This document shows positions 18,523-27,617 of a DNA stretch of 64,000 bases, piece by piece. A model generated the notes under the pieces. It was not told the origin of the DNA. It did not search any database and worked only from the letters and a program-made list of their open reading frames with translations. The first letter of the stretch is position 1. The number at the start of each line of letters is the position of its first letter. Origin of the DNA: JBAZAX01 sp964568625 (lineage in GTDB: Bacteria > Babelota > Babeliae > Babelales > RVW-14); the NCBI GenBank assembly GCA_964568625.1, contig CAZMQG010000002.1, positions 1 to 64,000 of the forward strand. The letters are read 5' to 3'. A program made the translations under genes and the position numbers.

Positions 18523-19863
18523 CTAGTTTTTGGGGTTTTTTAATTTATCAATGGTTTCTTTTTCTAGTATTTGAATTTCCAAATCAATTTTGTTTTTGTT
18601 TTCCTGCTCATTTTTGAAAATTGACTGTTCTTTAACTTTTGAGTCACACACTTGCTCAGTTAATTCTATTTTATTCTGACATTCTTTTTTTTGAGTGCCT
18701 AACTCTGAAATTAATTTTTTCATGTCAGTTGTTATTTTTTGATTTTCATCAACTTTATTTAATAATTCTTTGTTTGTAACTTGAAGTTCAAACATCTGGC
18801 GGCCAAGCATTTCGGTTTTCTCCCTGAATTGTACTTTTGCCAGTTGCAGTTCTGGGAATTCACTGGCTTTTTTACCACTTATTTCTTCGATTATATTAAT
18901 GGTAAGAGCCCTTATGTCGTTATCAGAAATGGATTTTTGTTTTTGTATGGAATTAATTTCGTAAAGAAATTTCAACCGAATTTGTTTTTTTTGTGCAGCA
19001 TTTAGCTCTAAATTTTCAATGATGGCGTCAGATTTTTTAATTGCTGTTGTGATAGAATCTAATTGAGTATTTTTGTTTATAATTTGGTTGTAATTTGGGT
19101 CGGATAAGTATTTTGATGAACGGAGTGTCTTGTCAAACCATATTTTTTGTTTTTCAAACTTATTCATAAAATCACTTACCTGATTTGGATCTTCTGCGTC
19201 TAGAATTATTTTTTGTAAGAATGTCGTATTTGTATTGAATTCTTTTTCAGCTGAAATTTTTGCGTTTTCGGGGATGGGGTCAAAATTTATCGAATATTTT
19301 TCTAAATTATGCATTTCAACAGGGAGGATTTGGTCTACTGATTTTTGCAGATTGGCCAAAGTCATTTGCTCGCGTTGAGCTTTGCGAATTTTAAGGGCTT
19401 CTTCGTCAGCCTTATCGATTATTTCAAGAATCTTCAGTGTGGCATCTTTTTTGAAATTTAATATATCTGTTTTTATTTTATCATTAATTATATTTAGTTC
19501 CTGTTTTGCTTCTTTCGTTAGATCTTGAGTCTCTTGAGTAGCGGATTTTTTAATCGAGGTAGTTTCATTGTAGGCTTTTTGGCATATGGTTTCGATATTG
19601 TGTTCAAGTTTTTTATTTATTTGAGAGACCTCTTCTGTTGTTTCTTCTTGTAATTTTTTTACTCTTAAGTCTGTTTGAGCTTCCAAGTTCTCGGCCTTTT
19701 GTTCTGCTTTTTGTAAAAGATCAACTATTTCTGTGCTTTGATTTTGTTTTAGATCAGTTAAAATTTGTTTGAACATATTGGATTTGGTGGCGTTTAAAGT
19801 ATTCATCGATGGATAGCTAATGATAGCTATTAAAAATAATAAGAATAATCTAATATTTGCCAT
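18523..19863 (-). CDS. Exported coiled-coil protein
   Basis: A 446-aa protein with a signal peptide (residues 1-25) and long charged amphipathic helices. Residues 35-170 are rich in E, K, Q with heptad-like spacing (repeated EAQTDLRVKKLQEETTEE-type runs), and residues 340-446 form a second coiled-coil stretch. Residues 180-330 are helical but less regular. GAGGGGACG precedes the start. No enzyme motif is seen. It may be a periplasmic or secreted structural protein. The 230-base gap downstream to 18294 contains nothing recognisable. Confidence 0.8.
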   Translation of the reverse strand: MANIRLFLLFLIAIISYPSMNTLNATKSNMFKQILTDLKQNQSTEIVDLLQKAEQKAENLEAQTDLRVKKLQEETTEEVSQINKKLEHNIETICQKAYNETTSIKKSATQETQDLTKEAKQELNIINDKIKTDILNFKKDATLKILEIIDKADEEALKIRKAQREQMTLANLQKSVDQILPVEMHNLEKYSINFDPIPENAKISAEKEFNTNTTFLQKIILDAEDPNQVSDFMNKFEKQKIWFDKTLRSSKYLSDPNYNQIINKNTQLDSITTAIKKSDAIIENLELNAAQKKQIRLKFLYEINSIQKQKSISDNDIRALTINIIEEISGKKASEFPELQLAKVQFREKTEMLGRQMFELQVTNKELLNKVDENQKITTDMKKLISELGTQKKECQNKIELTEQVCDSKVKEQSIFKNEQENKNKIDLEIQILEKETIDKLKNPKN

Positions 19864-20051
19864 TTACGTCCCCTCTTATCTAGTTTCCCCCGATTTTAAA
19901 ATCTATTCTTCTAAGAATATTCTAGAGAATTGGGAACACTTATTTCAATAAATTTCAATAAAACGTAGCTTTTTTTTACTGACAGGGTATCATAGAAACC
20001 TACAGCACCTCTTTTTTATCAATTGATCAATCGGTCGTGCAGGAGACGTGA

Positions 20052-22544
20052 ATGATAGTTAAAAGTAAAAAAATATTAACTTTGGTTTTCTCGATATCAA
20101 GCCTATTTTTTTTGGCTTCAAATTTTGTTTCACTAAACGCTGAATCAGAGCAAGGTGTACAAGGCAATCTGTCTGATTCTGACGATTTAAATTCTGACAA
20201 TTTGGCAGATTTGAACTCTGAGGAAAAAAAGCCGAACAAGGTAATTAATCAAATTATTGTTAAGGGGAATAAAAACGTTGGAACCCCTGTTATTTTAAAT
20301 AGAATTCCATATAAAGTTGGAGATGTTTTTGATCAGGGCAAAAGTGCTGACGCAATCAATAATTTGTGTGATCTGGGCTATTTTAGGCAAGTACAGCTTG
20401 AAGGTGAAAATGTTTCCCCGGAATCAATGAATTTGATTGTTATTGTAGAAGAGAAAAAATTGATTGAAAAAGTGGAGTTTAATGGGAATAAGGTTGTTAC
20501 AACTAAAAAGTTAAGAGAGACCTTAAATGTTGATAAAATCAACACTATTGATGAAATATCAGCTCAAAAATTGATCAAAGAGATAAAAAAGGCTTATAAA
20601 GAGGAAAATAGGCATAAGCTTAATATAGATTTTGATCTTCTTCCAAGTAAAGACAATGCGGATAAAGTTATCTTGTTGTTTAAGATTAATGAAGGTCCAA
20701 AGTCCTTAGTCAAAAGAGTGTATTTTTCCGGAAATAAAAATATTCCTGATCGTAAATTGCGAAAAGTTGTTTTTACGAGAGAAGATTGGTTGCTTAGCTT
20801 TTCTGATGGGGCAGGGACTTATGACGAAGAGGCTGTGGAAATAGATAAGCATCGTATTGAATACTTTTATCGTGACAATGGATATTTGCAAGCAAAGGTC
20901 TATAAAAGTAAAATTGATTTTTCTAGAAATGAAAAAGATGTTACCGTAATTTTTTATATTAAAGAAGGCTCTCAGTTTATCGTTCGGGATATTCGAGCTC
21001 CCGGAGATGAAATTTATGGAGAAAGTGAGCTTATGCCATTGATTAGCCTTGAATCAGGTAAACCCTTTTCGCAGGCAAAGCTTGTCGAGTCTATTAACTT
21101 AATTCGAGAATTGTGGGGGAAAAAAGGATATATCTATGCTGATGTTTATCCTCAGATAAAGCCCGATGAAGAAAATAATGTTGTTGATGTAACTTTTAAT
21201 GTTGAGCGTGGCAATAGGATGTATGTCAATAAGATTGATATTACCGGTAACAAGTACACTCATGATAAAGTTATTCGTCGTCAACTGGATGTTTATGAGG
21301 GTGATCTTATAACAAGTAAAAATATGCGTAGATCGAAGAATCAGGTAGAATATCTTGGTTACTTTGAGCGGGGTGGAGTGGATTGGAAAATTCACCGCAT
21401 CACAGATGATTTGGCTGATCTTGAGATGATTGTTCAGGAAGCCAAAACTGGAAATGCAAATGTAGCATTGAGTTATGGTAGTGATAAAATAACACCACAA
21501 CCGTCGCTTCACGGATCCGTAAATGTTCAAAAAAATAATTTATTTGGACTTGGATATAATACAAGTGCCATGGTTCAGGCAAGCAGGCATCATTTACAAA
21601 GGTTAGAGGGAAGCTTTGAAGATTCCCATATTTTTGATACCAATATTTACGGGTTTGTAAATCCATACTGGCATTGGATGGAATATAGCCAGTGGGGAAG
21701 GTCTGTTGATCGCAGTCCAATACAAAAAATTGCCGGTTTTGATTTACGGCTTGGTTTTCCTTTGACCAGTATTGATAAGCGGTTGCAGGTGGTTGTTGAC
21801 ATGGGGTATGAACATATTAGAAATAATAATCCAAAAGCTCTTAATGATAGGGTTCGCCCAATTGTTGACAGAACATTTCAAGCTGGTGATTTAACTTGGA
21901 TTGGACTTGATTTTATTAAGGATACTCGTAACCATAAAGTTTATCCAAGTGATGGTTATAAGATTATTTTATCTACAAGACTTGCTCCAACAAAAATTAA
22001 TAACAATTTTGGTTTTTTCAAAGCTGAATTGGATGCCAGTTGGTATTATGCTTTAATCGGACAAGATTCGCTTGTTCTTGCAATGCGTGCCAGGGGCGGT
22101 CGAGTTAGTGATTTAAGTAATAAAACCATCCCATATAAAGAACTTTATCAAATGGGTGGGCAGGATACGGTCAGAGGTTTTTTATGGGGTGGCGTTGGTC
22201 CTGCTTGGAAACCTAGCGATGCGCCACTTGGTGCAAGAAATGCCGTTTTATTTGGAACAGAGTTAATATTCCCACTGATTGCAGATTATTCAATGAAGGG
22301 ACATGTTTTCTACGATGCAGGTTGTGGATGGAGTACCCCGCCAATTACACTTAAAGATGATGTGTATAATATTAACGATTATATAGTACGAAATAAATTT
22401 GATTTACGACATTCTATTGGATTTGGTGTAAATTTGGTTAATCCGTTCCCCGCCAAAATCGATTGGGGTTTCAAGCTTGATCGTAAAAAGAACATGGGCG
22501 AATCTCCTTACGAATTCCATCTGAGTATGAATTACGCCTGGTAG
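20052..22544 (+). CDS. bamA: Outer-membrane assembly protein BamA
   Basis: An 830-aa Omp85 protein that inserts beta-barrels into the outer membrane. A signal peptide (1-30) is followed by an acidic, low-complexity segment (SDSDDLNSDNLADLNSEE), then five POTRA domains (about 65-450) recognised by phrases such as IIVKGNKNV, VEFNGNKVV, VYFSGNKNI and IDITGNKYT. The C-terminal barrel contains DTVRGFLWGG, the conserved VRGF of loop L6, and ends YEFHLSMNYAW with a terminal aromatic residue typical of outer-membrane proteins. AGGAG precedes the start. It heads a plus-strand run with psd, rpe and ddl. Confidence 0.97.
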   Translation: MIVKSKKILTLVFSISSLFFLASNFVSLNAESEQGVQGNLSDSDDLNSDNLADLNSEEKKPNKVINQIIVKGNKNVGTPVILNRIPYKVGDVFDQGKSADAINNLCDLGYFRQVQLEGENVSPESMNLIVIVEEKKLIEKVEFNGNKVVTTKKLRETLNVDKINTIDEISAQKLIKEIKKAYKEENRHKLNIDFDLLPSKDNADKVILLFKINEGPKSLVKRVYFSGNKNIPDRKLRKVVFTREDWLLSFSDGAGTYDEEAVEIDKHRIEYFYRDNGYLQAKVYKSKIDFSRNEKDVTVIFYIKEGSQFIVRDIRAPGDEIYGESELMPLISLESGKPFSQAKLVESINLIRELWGKKGYIYADVYPQIKPDEENNVVDVTFNVERGNRMYVNKIDITGNKYTHDKVIRRQLDVYEGDLITSKNMRRSKNQVEYLGYFERGGVDWKIHRITDDLADLEMIVQEAKTGNANVALSYGSDKITPQPSLHGSVNVQKNNLFGLGYNTSAMVQASRHHLQRLEGSFEDSHIFDTNIYGFVNPYWHWMEYSQWGRSVDRSPIQKIAGFDLRLGFPLTSIDKRLQVVVDMGYEHIRNNNPKALNDRVRPIVDRTFQAGDLTWIGLDFIKDTRNHKVYPSDGYKIILSTRLAPTKINNNFGFFKAELDASWYYALIGQDSLVLAMRARGGRVSDLSNKTIPYKELYQMGGQDTVRGFLWGGVGPAWKPSDAPLGARNAVLFGTELIFPLIADYSMKGHVFYDAGCGWSTPPITLKDDVYNINDYIVRNKFDLRHSIGFGVNLVNPFPAKIDWGFKLDRKKNMGESPYEFHLSMNYAW

Positions 22545-22629
22545 AGTTAGCTTTTGCATCAGATGATCTTACGAAAATTATGATTTGGCAAAACTTGTAG
22601 TTTTACATAGATTTCTGGGAGATTAGTCA

Positions 22630-23457
22630 GTGATGCTCAATTTTTTTTATAAAAATTTCATGGGAAGACTTATACGTCTTCCCATGACTTATGTATGGTT
22701 TTCTCAATTTGGTGGTGCATTTGCAGATTCAAGCATAAGTCGATATTTTATTAAATCATTTATTAAACGTAACAAAATAGACATGTCTGATTATATTGTT
22801 CCTGAAGGTGGGTATAAAACTTTTAATGAATTTTTTTATCGCAAATTAAAACCAAATAGAAGAATCATCGATTCAGATTCAAATTCAATTATCTCTCCTG
22901 CTGACAGCAAACTTTTAGTAATTCCGGAGATAAATATTCAAACGTATTTTTTTGTTAAAGCTTGCAAGTTTGATCTTGAAAGTTTTTTGCAAGATCAAGA
23001 TTTGGCAAATGAATTTTCTGGGGGAACCCTTTTTCTTTTTAGGCTTGCTCCCGAAAATTATCATCGTTTTCATTTTCCATTTGATTGTGTTGCAAGTTTG
23101 CCACATAGAATTAAGGGTAAGTTTGAATCGGTAAATCCGGTAGTTTATAAATCAGGCATTCAGCCATTGACTGAAAACGAACGTCATTTGATTGTTTTAG
23201 ATTCGGAAAAATTTGGCAAAGTTCTTTTTGTTCCGGTTGGGGCAATGCTTGTTGGCAAGGTTGTTGAAACTTACGATCCGAAAAAATTTAATAAAAAAGG
23301 CGATGAAGTTGGATTCTTTGCATTTGGAGGTTCAAGCATTGTTATGGTATTCAAAAAAGGTGCAGTGATTCCTGATGAAACTTTTATCCAAAATTCTTTA
23401 CATGATAGAGAGTCTGCAGTTAGGATGGGACATAAAATAAATAAGTTTATTGATTAA
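22630..23457 (+). CDS. psd: Phosphatidylserine decarboxylase proenzyme
   Basis: A 275-aa membrane-associated enzyme that makes phosphatidylethanolamine. Visible motifs are FNEFFYRKLKP, ISPADSK (aspartate of the charge relay), LAPENYHRFHFP (histidine) and the self-cleavage site FGGSS near residues 244-248. The usual LGST is GGSS here; the Gly-Ser bond that yields the pyruvoyl group is kept. The first codon is GTG with ATG next; GGGAG favours GTG. It lies 85 bases after bamA, consistent with an envelope biogenesis group. Confidence 0.93.
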   Translation: MMLNFFYKNFMGRLIRLPMTYVWFSQFGGAFADSSISRYFIKSFIKRNKIDMSDYIVPEGGYKTFNEFFYRKLKPNRRIIDSDSNSIISPADSKLLVIPEINIQTYFFVKACKFDLESFLQDQDLANEFSGGTLFLFRLAPENYHRFHFPFDCVASLPHRIKGKFESVNPVVYKSGIQPLTENERHLIVLDSEKFGKVLFVPVGAMLVGKVVETYDPKKFNKKGDEVGFFAFGGSSIVMVFKKGAVIPDETFIQNSLHDRESAVRMGHKINKFID

Positions 23458-23507
23458 AATCGTGATTTATGTCTAAAGTTTAAATTATTAAAATTGGGGT
23501 AGTGGTT

Positions 23508-24182
23508 ATGTCCAAATTTATAGAAATTTATCCTTCGCTGATGTGTGCGGATTTATTAAATCTGGCAAAAGTTCTTTTCGATTTGGATGATTACTGTGAT
23601 GGTTATCACATTGACGTTATGGATGATCACTTTGTTCCAAATTTGACTATGGGCCCAGATTTTGTGAATGCGATTGCTGCAGCAACACAAAAGCCAATTC
23701 AAGTTCATTTGATGGTTGATAATCCAAAATCTTGGGTTAATAGGTTGAAGCTCAGTAAAAAAGATACTTTTATATTTCATTATGAAGCCTTTGAATGCTT
23801 TAGCTCCATGAAAGAGCTGGTTGTTAAGGTCAAAGAAAAAGGATGGAAAGTTGGTATGGCTTTTAATCCACAGACAAACATATCTTTGGTTGAGCAATAT
23901 ATTAGTGTTTTTGACAAAATTCTTATGATGGCGGTTAATCCTGGGTTTGCGGGACAAAAATTTATGCCTGAAGTTATAGAAAATGTAAAAAACATCATTA
24001 CTTGTAAAAAAACTCAAAATGCAAATTTTAAGATTTACATGGATGGTGGAATTGGCAAAGATAACATAAAAATGGTTGCCCAGCTTGGAGTAGACGCTGT
24101 TGCGGTAGGATCGGCTATTTTTTCTGAAAAAAATCCGGTCCAAGCGTTAAAAGAACTTTACGAAATCGCAAAACCTACTTAA
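23508..24182 (+). CDS. rpe: Ribulose-phosphate 3-epimerase
   Basis: A 224-aa TIM-barrel enzyme of the pentose phosphate pathway, interconverting ribulose-5-P and xylulose-5-P. Motifs: SLMCADLLNL (usual SILSADF), YHIDVMDDHFVPNLTMGP with metal-binding His and Asp, VHLMVDNP, AVNPGFAGQKF and MDGGIGKDN near the phosphate site. The start ATG at 23508 is preceded by GGGGT; an in-frame GTG two codons earlier is possible. It is the third gene of the bamA run. Confidence 0.96.
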   Translation: MSKFIEIYPSLMCADLLNLAKVLFDLDDYCDGYHIDVMDDHFVPNLTMGPDFVNAIAAATQKPIQVHLMVDNPKSWVNRLKLSKKDTFIFHYEAFECFSSMKELVVKVKEKGWKVGMAFNPQTNISLVEQYISVFDKILMMAVNPGFAGQKFMPEVIENVKNIITCKKTQNANFKIYMDGGIGKDNIKMVAQLGVDAVAVGSAIFSEKNPVQALKELYEIAKPT

Positions 24183-24246
24183 ATTGATAGATTAGGTTTT
24201 TAAGTTTTAAAATACATTTATTTTTTCAAGATTGGGAAGGCGTTAG

Positions 24247-26751
24247 ATGCAAGTTGTAAACACGGCAGCTAAGCTTAAAGTTGGCGTATTATTTGGTGGA
24301 AAATCAATTGAACGAGAAGTATCATTAAATTCCGGGCGAACAATTTGTGACCACCTTGATACTGATAAATACGAAGTTATTCCTTTGTTTCAAGATGAAG
24401 ATGGGACATTGTATAATCTTCCATGGCATTTTTTACATCGTGGTAAGATTTCCGATTTTCAATCAAGATTGGCAAAAGAGGCTCAAAAAATTACCTGGGA
24501 TGATCTAAGAAATTTGGTTGATTTTGTTTATTTGGCAGTTCATGGGCGGTTTGCTGAAGACGGAACCATTCAAGGTATGCTTGAAATTTTGCATATTCCA
24601 TATTTGGGTAGCAAAATATTTGGAAGTGCTCTTGGAATGAACAAATTAGTTCAAAAAGAGATTTTTAGTACCAATGGAATTGATGTTGCTGCCGGAATTA
24701 CTATTCATAAATCTGAAGTTGATTCTTTAAATGTTGATGATGTTCTACTTCGTCTCGAAAAAGCCGGAACAAAATTGCCATGCATTGTAAAGCCAATTCA
24801 CGAGGGATCCAGTCTTGGCGTGTCAAAAGTTTTAACAGAAGATGAGCTTATTCCAGCAATAAAAAAAGCTGCTTATGTTGATGCTCGCAGAGTTCAAGAT
24901 GTCATTGTCGAAGAAAAAATTGAAGGCATGGAATTTGTTTGTGTATCATTGCAGAAAGCTGTTAAAAAAGATGGGAAGATAGAAGCGGAATGGTTTACAT
25001 TTCCCATAACGGAAGTTGTACCAGAAGGACAGAGTATTTATGATTATGAACAAAAATATATGCCTGGCCGTGCAACAAAAATTACTCCGGCTCGTTGTTC
25101 AGATCAGGATTTGCAGAAAATTTCGCAAACTTGTATAAAGGCATCAATTCTTTTGAATTTCGCAACAATTTCACGAATTGATGGTTTTTTGACAAAAGAT
25201 GGAAGAGTCATTTTAATTGATCCGAATACTTTGACGGGAATGTCGCCTGCAACGTTTTTATTCCACCAGGCCGCAGAGTATGGAATGAGTCACACCCAAC
25301 TTATAAATTATTTGATCGAAACTGAATTAAAGTTAGCAGGAATGCTTGAATTTTCAGGTGAAGATAACGGAGGCAAGGGAGCTTTTGTGGAAACTAATAA
25401 ACATGATGAAAAAAAGTTACGAGTAGCGGTGTTGTTAGGTGGTGCCACAAACGAACGTGAAATTTCGCTTGAATCCGGAAGAAATATTTGCTATAAACTT
25501 TCTCCTCAAAAGTATGAATGTATTCCACTTTTTGTTACCAATTCACATGAGCTTTATAAATTAGATCAACGTTTATTGATCAAAAATTCGACAAGAGAAA
25601 TATCAAATATGCTTGATAAGGAGCAGAATGTTTCTTGGTCAGCATTGCCTGATATTTGCGATTTTGTCTTTATTGGGTTGCATGGTGGACTTGGCGAGGG
25701 TGGAGGCGTTCAGGGTGCTCTTGAAATGTTGGGCATTCCCTACAATGGATCAGGTGTTTTACCCAGTGCTCTATGTATGGACAAATTTAAGACAAATAAT
25801 TTTTTACGAGGGCATGGCTTTGATGTACCCGATTCTTTTTTGGTTACACTTCAAGATTGGAATAAAAAATCCATCAAAGAAAGAGACGAATTTATTGATG
25901 CAAATTTAAAAGATTATAACTATCCACTTATTCTAAAACCTCATGATGACGGTTGCAGTGTGTTTGTTAAAAAAGTTAAGAACCGTGTTGAGTTAATTGA
26001 TTTGATTGATCAATATTTTGCTCAATCTGGGAAGTCTGTTGCGATGTTTGAAGAGTTGATAATTGGTACTGAGTTGACATGCGGTGTGATAGGAAACGAT
26101 GAAAATGTCAGGGCTTTAGTTCCATCTAACACTGTTGCTAAAAATGATATTCTTTCAATTGAAGAGAAGTTTTTGCCAGGAGAGGGAGAAAATCAAACCC
26201 CTGCAAATCTTCCAACTGATACTCTTGAATTTGTTAAAAAGGTAATGGTTGATGCTTATAAGTCTGTAGGTTGTGCCGGATATGCTAGAATTGACTGTTT
26301 TTATCAAGATGCAAATCAGAGTAAAACAGGTAAACCTCGTGTGGTAATTTTAGAATTTAACACATTACCCGGTATGACTCCTGCTACTTGTATTTTCCAT
26401 CAAGCGGCAGAATGTGGAATTAGGCCAATGAATTTTATTGATAAAATAATTGAACTTGGTTTTGCTAATCATGCTGAAAAATTGAACGTGACGCGTATAA
26501 AAAATAATGAACAAGAACAACAGGCACCGGAGCTAGTACTAGAGCCTGTCGTTCTTGGGGAATTAAATTCTGAATCTGTAGGGGCTGCTGTAAAAAAAGA
26601 TGAACAATCAATGAGTCTTGATCATTCCCAAGAAAAACATCATCGAAAAAAGTCCAAATCGAGCAAGAGTGTGAATTTTGATTCTGCTGAGCAGTCTGAT
26701 TCGCCTCAATCTCAGGATATTGATGATAAGATTACAATGAACTTATTTTAA
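24247..26751 (+). CDS. ddl: Tandem D-alanine-D-alanine ligase fusion
   Basis: An 834-aa protein holding two complete ATP-grasp ligase units, residues about 8-375 and 389-740, then a disordered K/S/E-rich tail (745-834). A single Ddl is normally 300-370 aa. Unit 1 has SIEREVSL, EGSSLGVSKV, SRIDGF but DPNTLTGMS where EVNTxPGMT is usual. Unit 2 has NEREISL, EFNTLPGMT, ARIDCF but DDGCSVFVKK where EGSSVGVSK is usual, and GEGGGVQG in place of GEDGTIQG. Each unit thus departs from consensus at different sites. The enzyme joins two D-alanines for peptidoglycan; whether both halves are active is uncertain. Confidence 0.93.
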   Translation: MQVVNTAAKLKVGVLFGGKSIEREVSLNSGRTICDHLDTDKYEVIPLFQDEDGTLYNLPWHFLHRGKISDFQSRLAKEAQKITWDDLRNLVDFVYLAVHGRFAEDGTIQGMLEILHIPYLGSKIFGSALGMNKLVQKEIFSTNGIDVAAGITIHKSEVDSLNVDDVLLRLEKAGTKLPCIVKPIHEGSSLGVSKVLTEDELIPAIKKAAYVDARRVQDVIVEEKIEGMEFVCVSLQKAVKKDGKIEAEWFTFPITEVVPEGQSIYDYEQKYMPGRATKITPARCSDQDLQKISQTCIKASILLNFATISRIDGFLTKDGRVILIDPNTLTGMSPATFLFHQAAEYGMSHTQLINYLIETELKLAGMLEFSGEDNGGKGAFVETNKHDEKKLRVAVLLGGATNEREISLESGRNICYKLSPQKYECIPLFVTNSHELYKLDQRLLIKNSTREISNMLDKEQNVSWSALPDICDFVFIGLHGGLGEGGGVQGALEMLGIPYNGSGVLPSALCMDKFKTNNFLRGHGFDVPDSFLVTLQDWNKKSIKERDEFIDANLKDYNYPLILKPHDDGCSVFVKKVKNRVELIDLIDQYFAQSGKSVAMFEELIIGTELTCGVIGNDENVRALVPSNTVAKNDILSIEEKFLPGEGENQTPANLPTDTLEFVKKVMVDAYKSVGCAGYARIDCFYQDANQSKTGKPRVVILEFNTLPGMTPATCIFHQAAECGIRPMNFIDKIIELGFANHAEKLNVTRIKNNEQEQQAPELVLEPVVLGELNSESVGAAVKKDEQSMSLDHSQEKHHRKKSKSSKSVNFDSAEQSDSPQSQDIDDKITMNLF

Positions 26752-26829
26752 AATTCTTGTGTTTTTGAAATAAAAATTGCTACCTTACTGCTAAAGTTTT
26801 AAAAACTATTAGGAGAAAGGAGTTTTGGA

Positions 26830-27480
26830 ATGAATTATATTTCTAATTTGCTTAAGCTATTATCACTTTGTATTTGTCTTGCAATTTTTTCGGCAATGGA
26901 TATGCGAGGTCCGGGTGCTTCAGGTGGAGTTTCATCTGCTGATTTAGAAGATTTGAAATTTGTGCCATTGCAAGAAGGTCAGGGAATGTTTGAAGCAAAA
27001 ATATTGGGGGAGCTTGATGTGCAAGGAAATCCCAAAATTGCTTACGATGTTAAAGAAATATCATTTGGTGGAACAACCAAACTTGGTGGCATAAAAAGTG
27101 AAGATGATTTTTCGGTTACGGATTTGGATATAGCAAAAATTAAAGATATTAGTGTTGTTAATGCTGCTTTTCAAAGCAAAAGATATAAGGTAAATAATGT
27201 GTCGGAAGTATTTGTTTTGGCAAAAGTGACATTTGATACAGGTGCAATACTTGAAAATGTTTTAATTCCTAAAAATGTTCAGGTAAGTGCCATTGAATTT
27301 AATACAGGTGCTGGGAAAGCGTGGAAGCTCTCAAATTTAAGTAAGATTGAGTTTAAAAAATCCATGGCTGCGCAAAATGCTGTAAATGAAGTGAATCATG
27401 CGTTTAAAAAAAGTGTAGAAAAAACTGCAGAAGTTAAAAAAACGCCGGGGCACAAAGTTGTAAAAACGATTAAATATTAA
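26830..27480 (+). CDS. Exported protein of unknown function
   Basis: A 216-aa protein with a hydrophobic N-terminal signal (residues 1-23), a Gly/Ser-rich linker (GPGASGGVSSADLEDL), a beta-rich middle (residues 40-175) with no motif I recognise, and a lysine-rich C-terminus (KKSVEKTAEVKKTPGHKVVKT). AAAGGAG precedes the start. It follows the tandem ligase by 78 bases. No function can be assigned. Confidence 0.78.
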   Translation: MNYISNLLKLLSLCICLAIFSAMDMRGPGASGGVSSADLEDLKFVPLQEGQGMFEAKILGELDVQGNPKIAYDVKEISFGGTTKLGGIKSEDDFSVTDLDIAKIKDISVVNAAFQSKRYKVNNVSEVFVLAKVTFDTGAILENVLIPKNVQVSAIEFNTGAGKAWKLSNLSKIEFKKSMAAQNAVNEVNHAFKKSVEKTAEVKKTPGHKVVKTIKY

Positions 27481-27524
27481 AGAATTTTTCAAAAAAAGAA
27501 CTCCCATATAAAAATATAAATTTT

Positions 27525-27534
27525 GGTATATAAT
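27525..27534 (+). promoter_or_regulatory. Extended -10 promoter candidate
   Basis: GGTATATAAT ends in a perfect TATAAT (27529-27534), and the TG at 27524-27525 gives an extended -10 for the overlapping TATATA. No good -35 is present. It lies 84 bases before the phosphatase start at 27618. Confidence 0.35.
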
Positions 27535-27617
27535 CCTTCGAATTAGAGTTGCAAAGGATGATACCCATGGGCGAAAAATGTCCAAAATATTAATTACGAT
27601 TTCAGAAAGTAATTAAC

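Noticed and set aside
19905..19930. AGAATATTCT palindrome with flanking TTC/GAA triplets before the coiled-coil gene, resembling a heat-shock element
   Set aside because: Such elements are eukaryotic, and a 10-bp AT-rich palindrome is expected by chance here.
23556..24143. 195-codon antisense ORF in rpe
   Set aside because: Lies wholly inside a well-supported conserved gene, with composition typical of a shadow frame.
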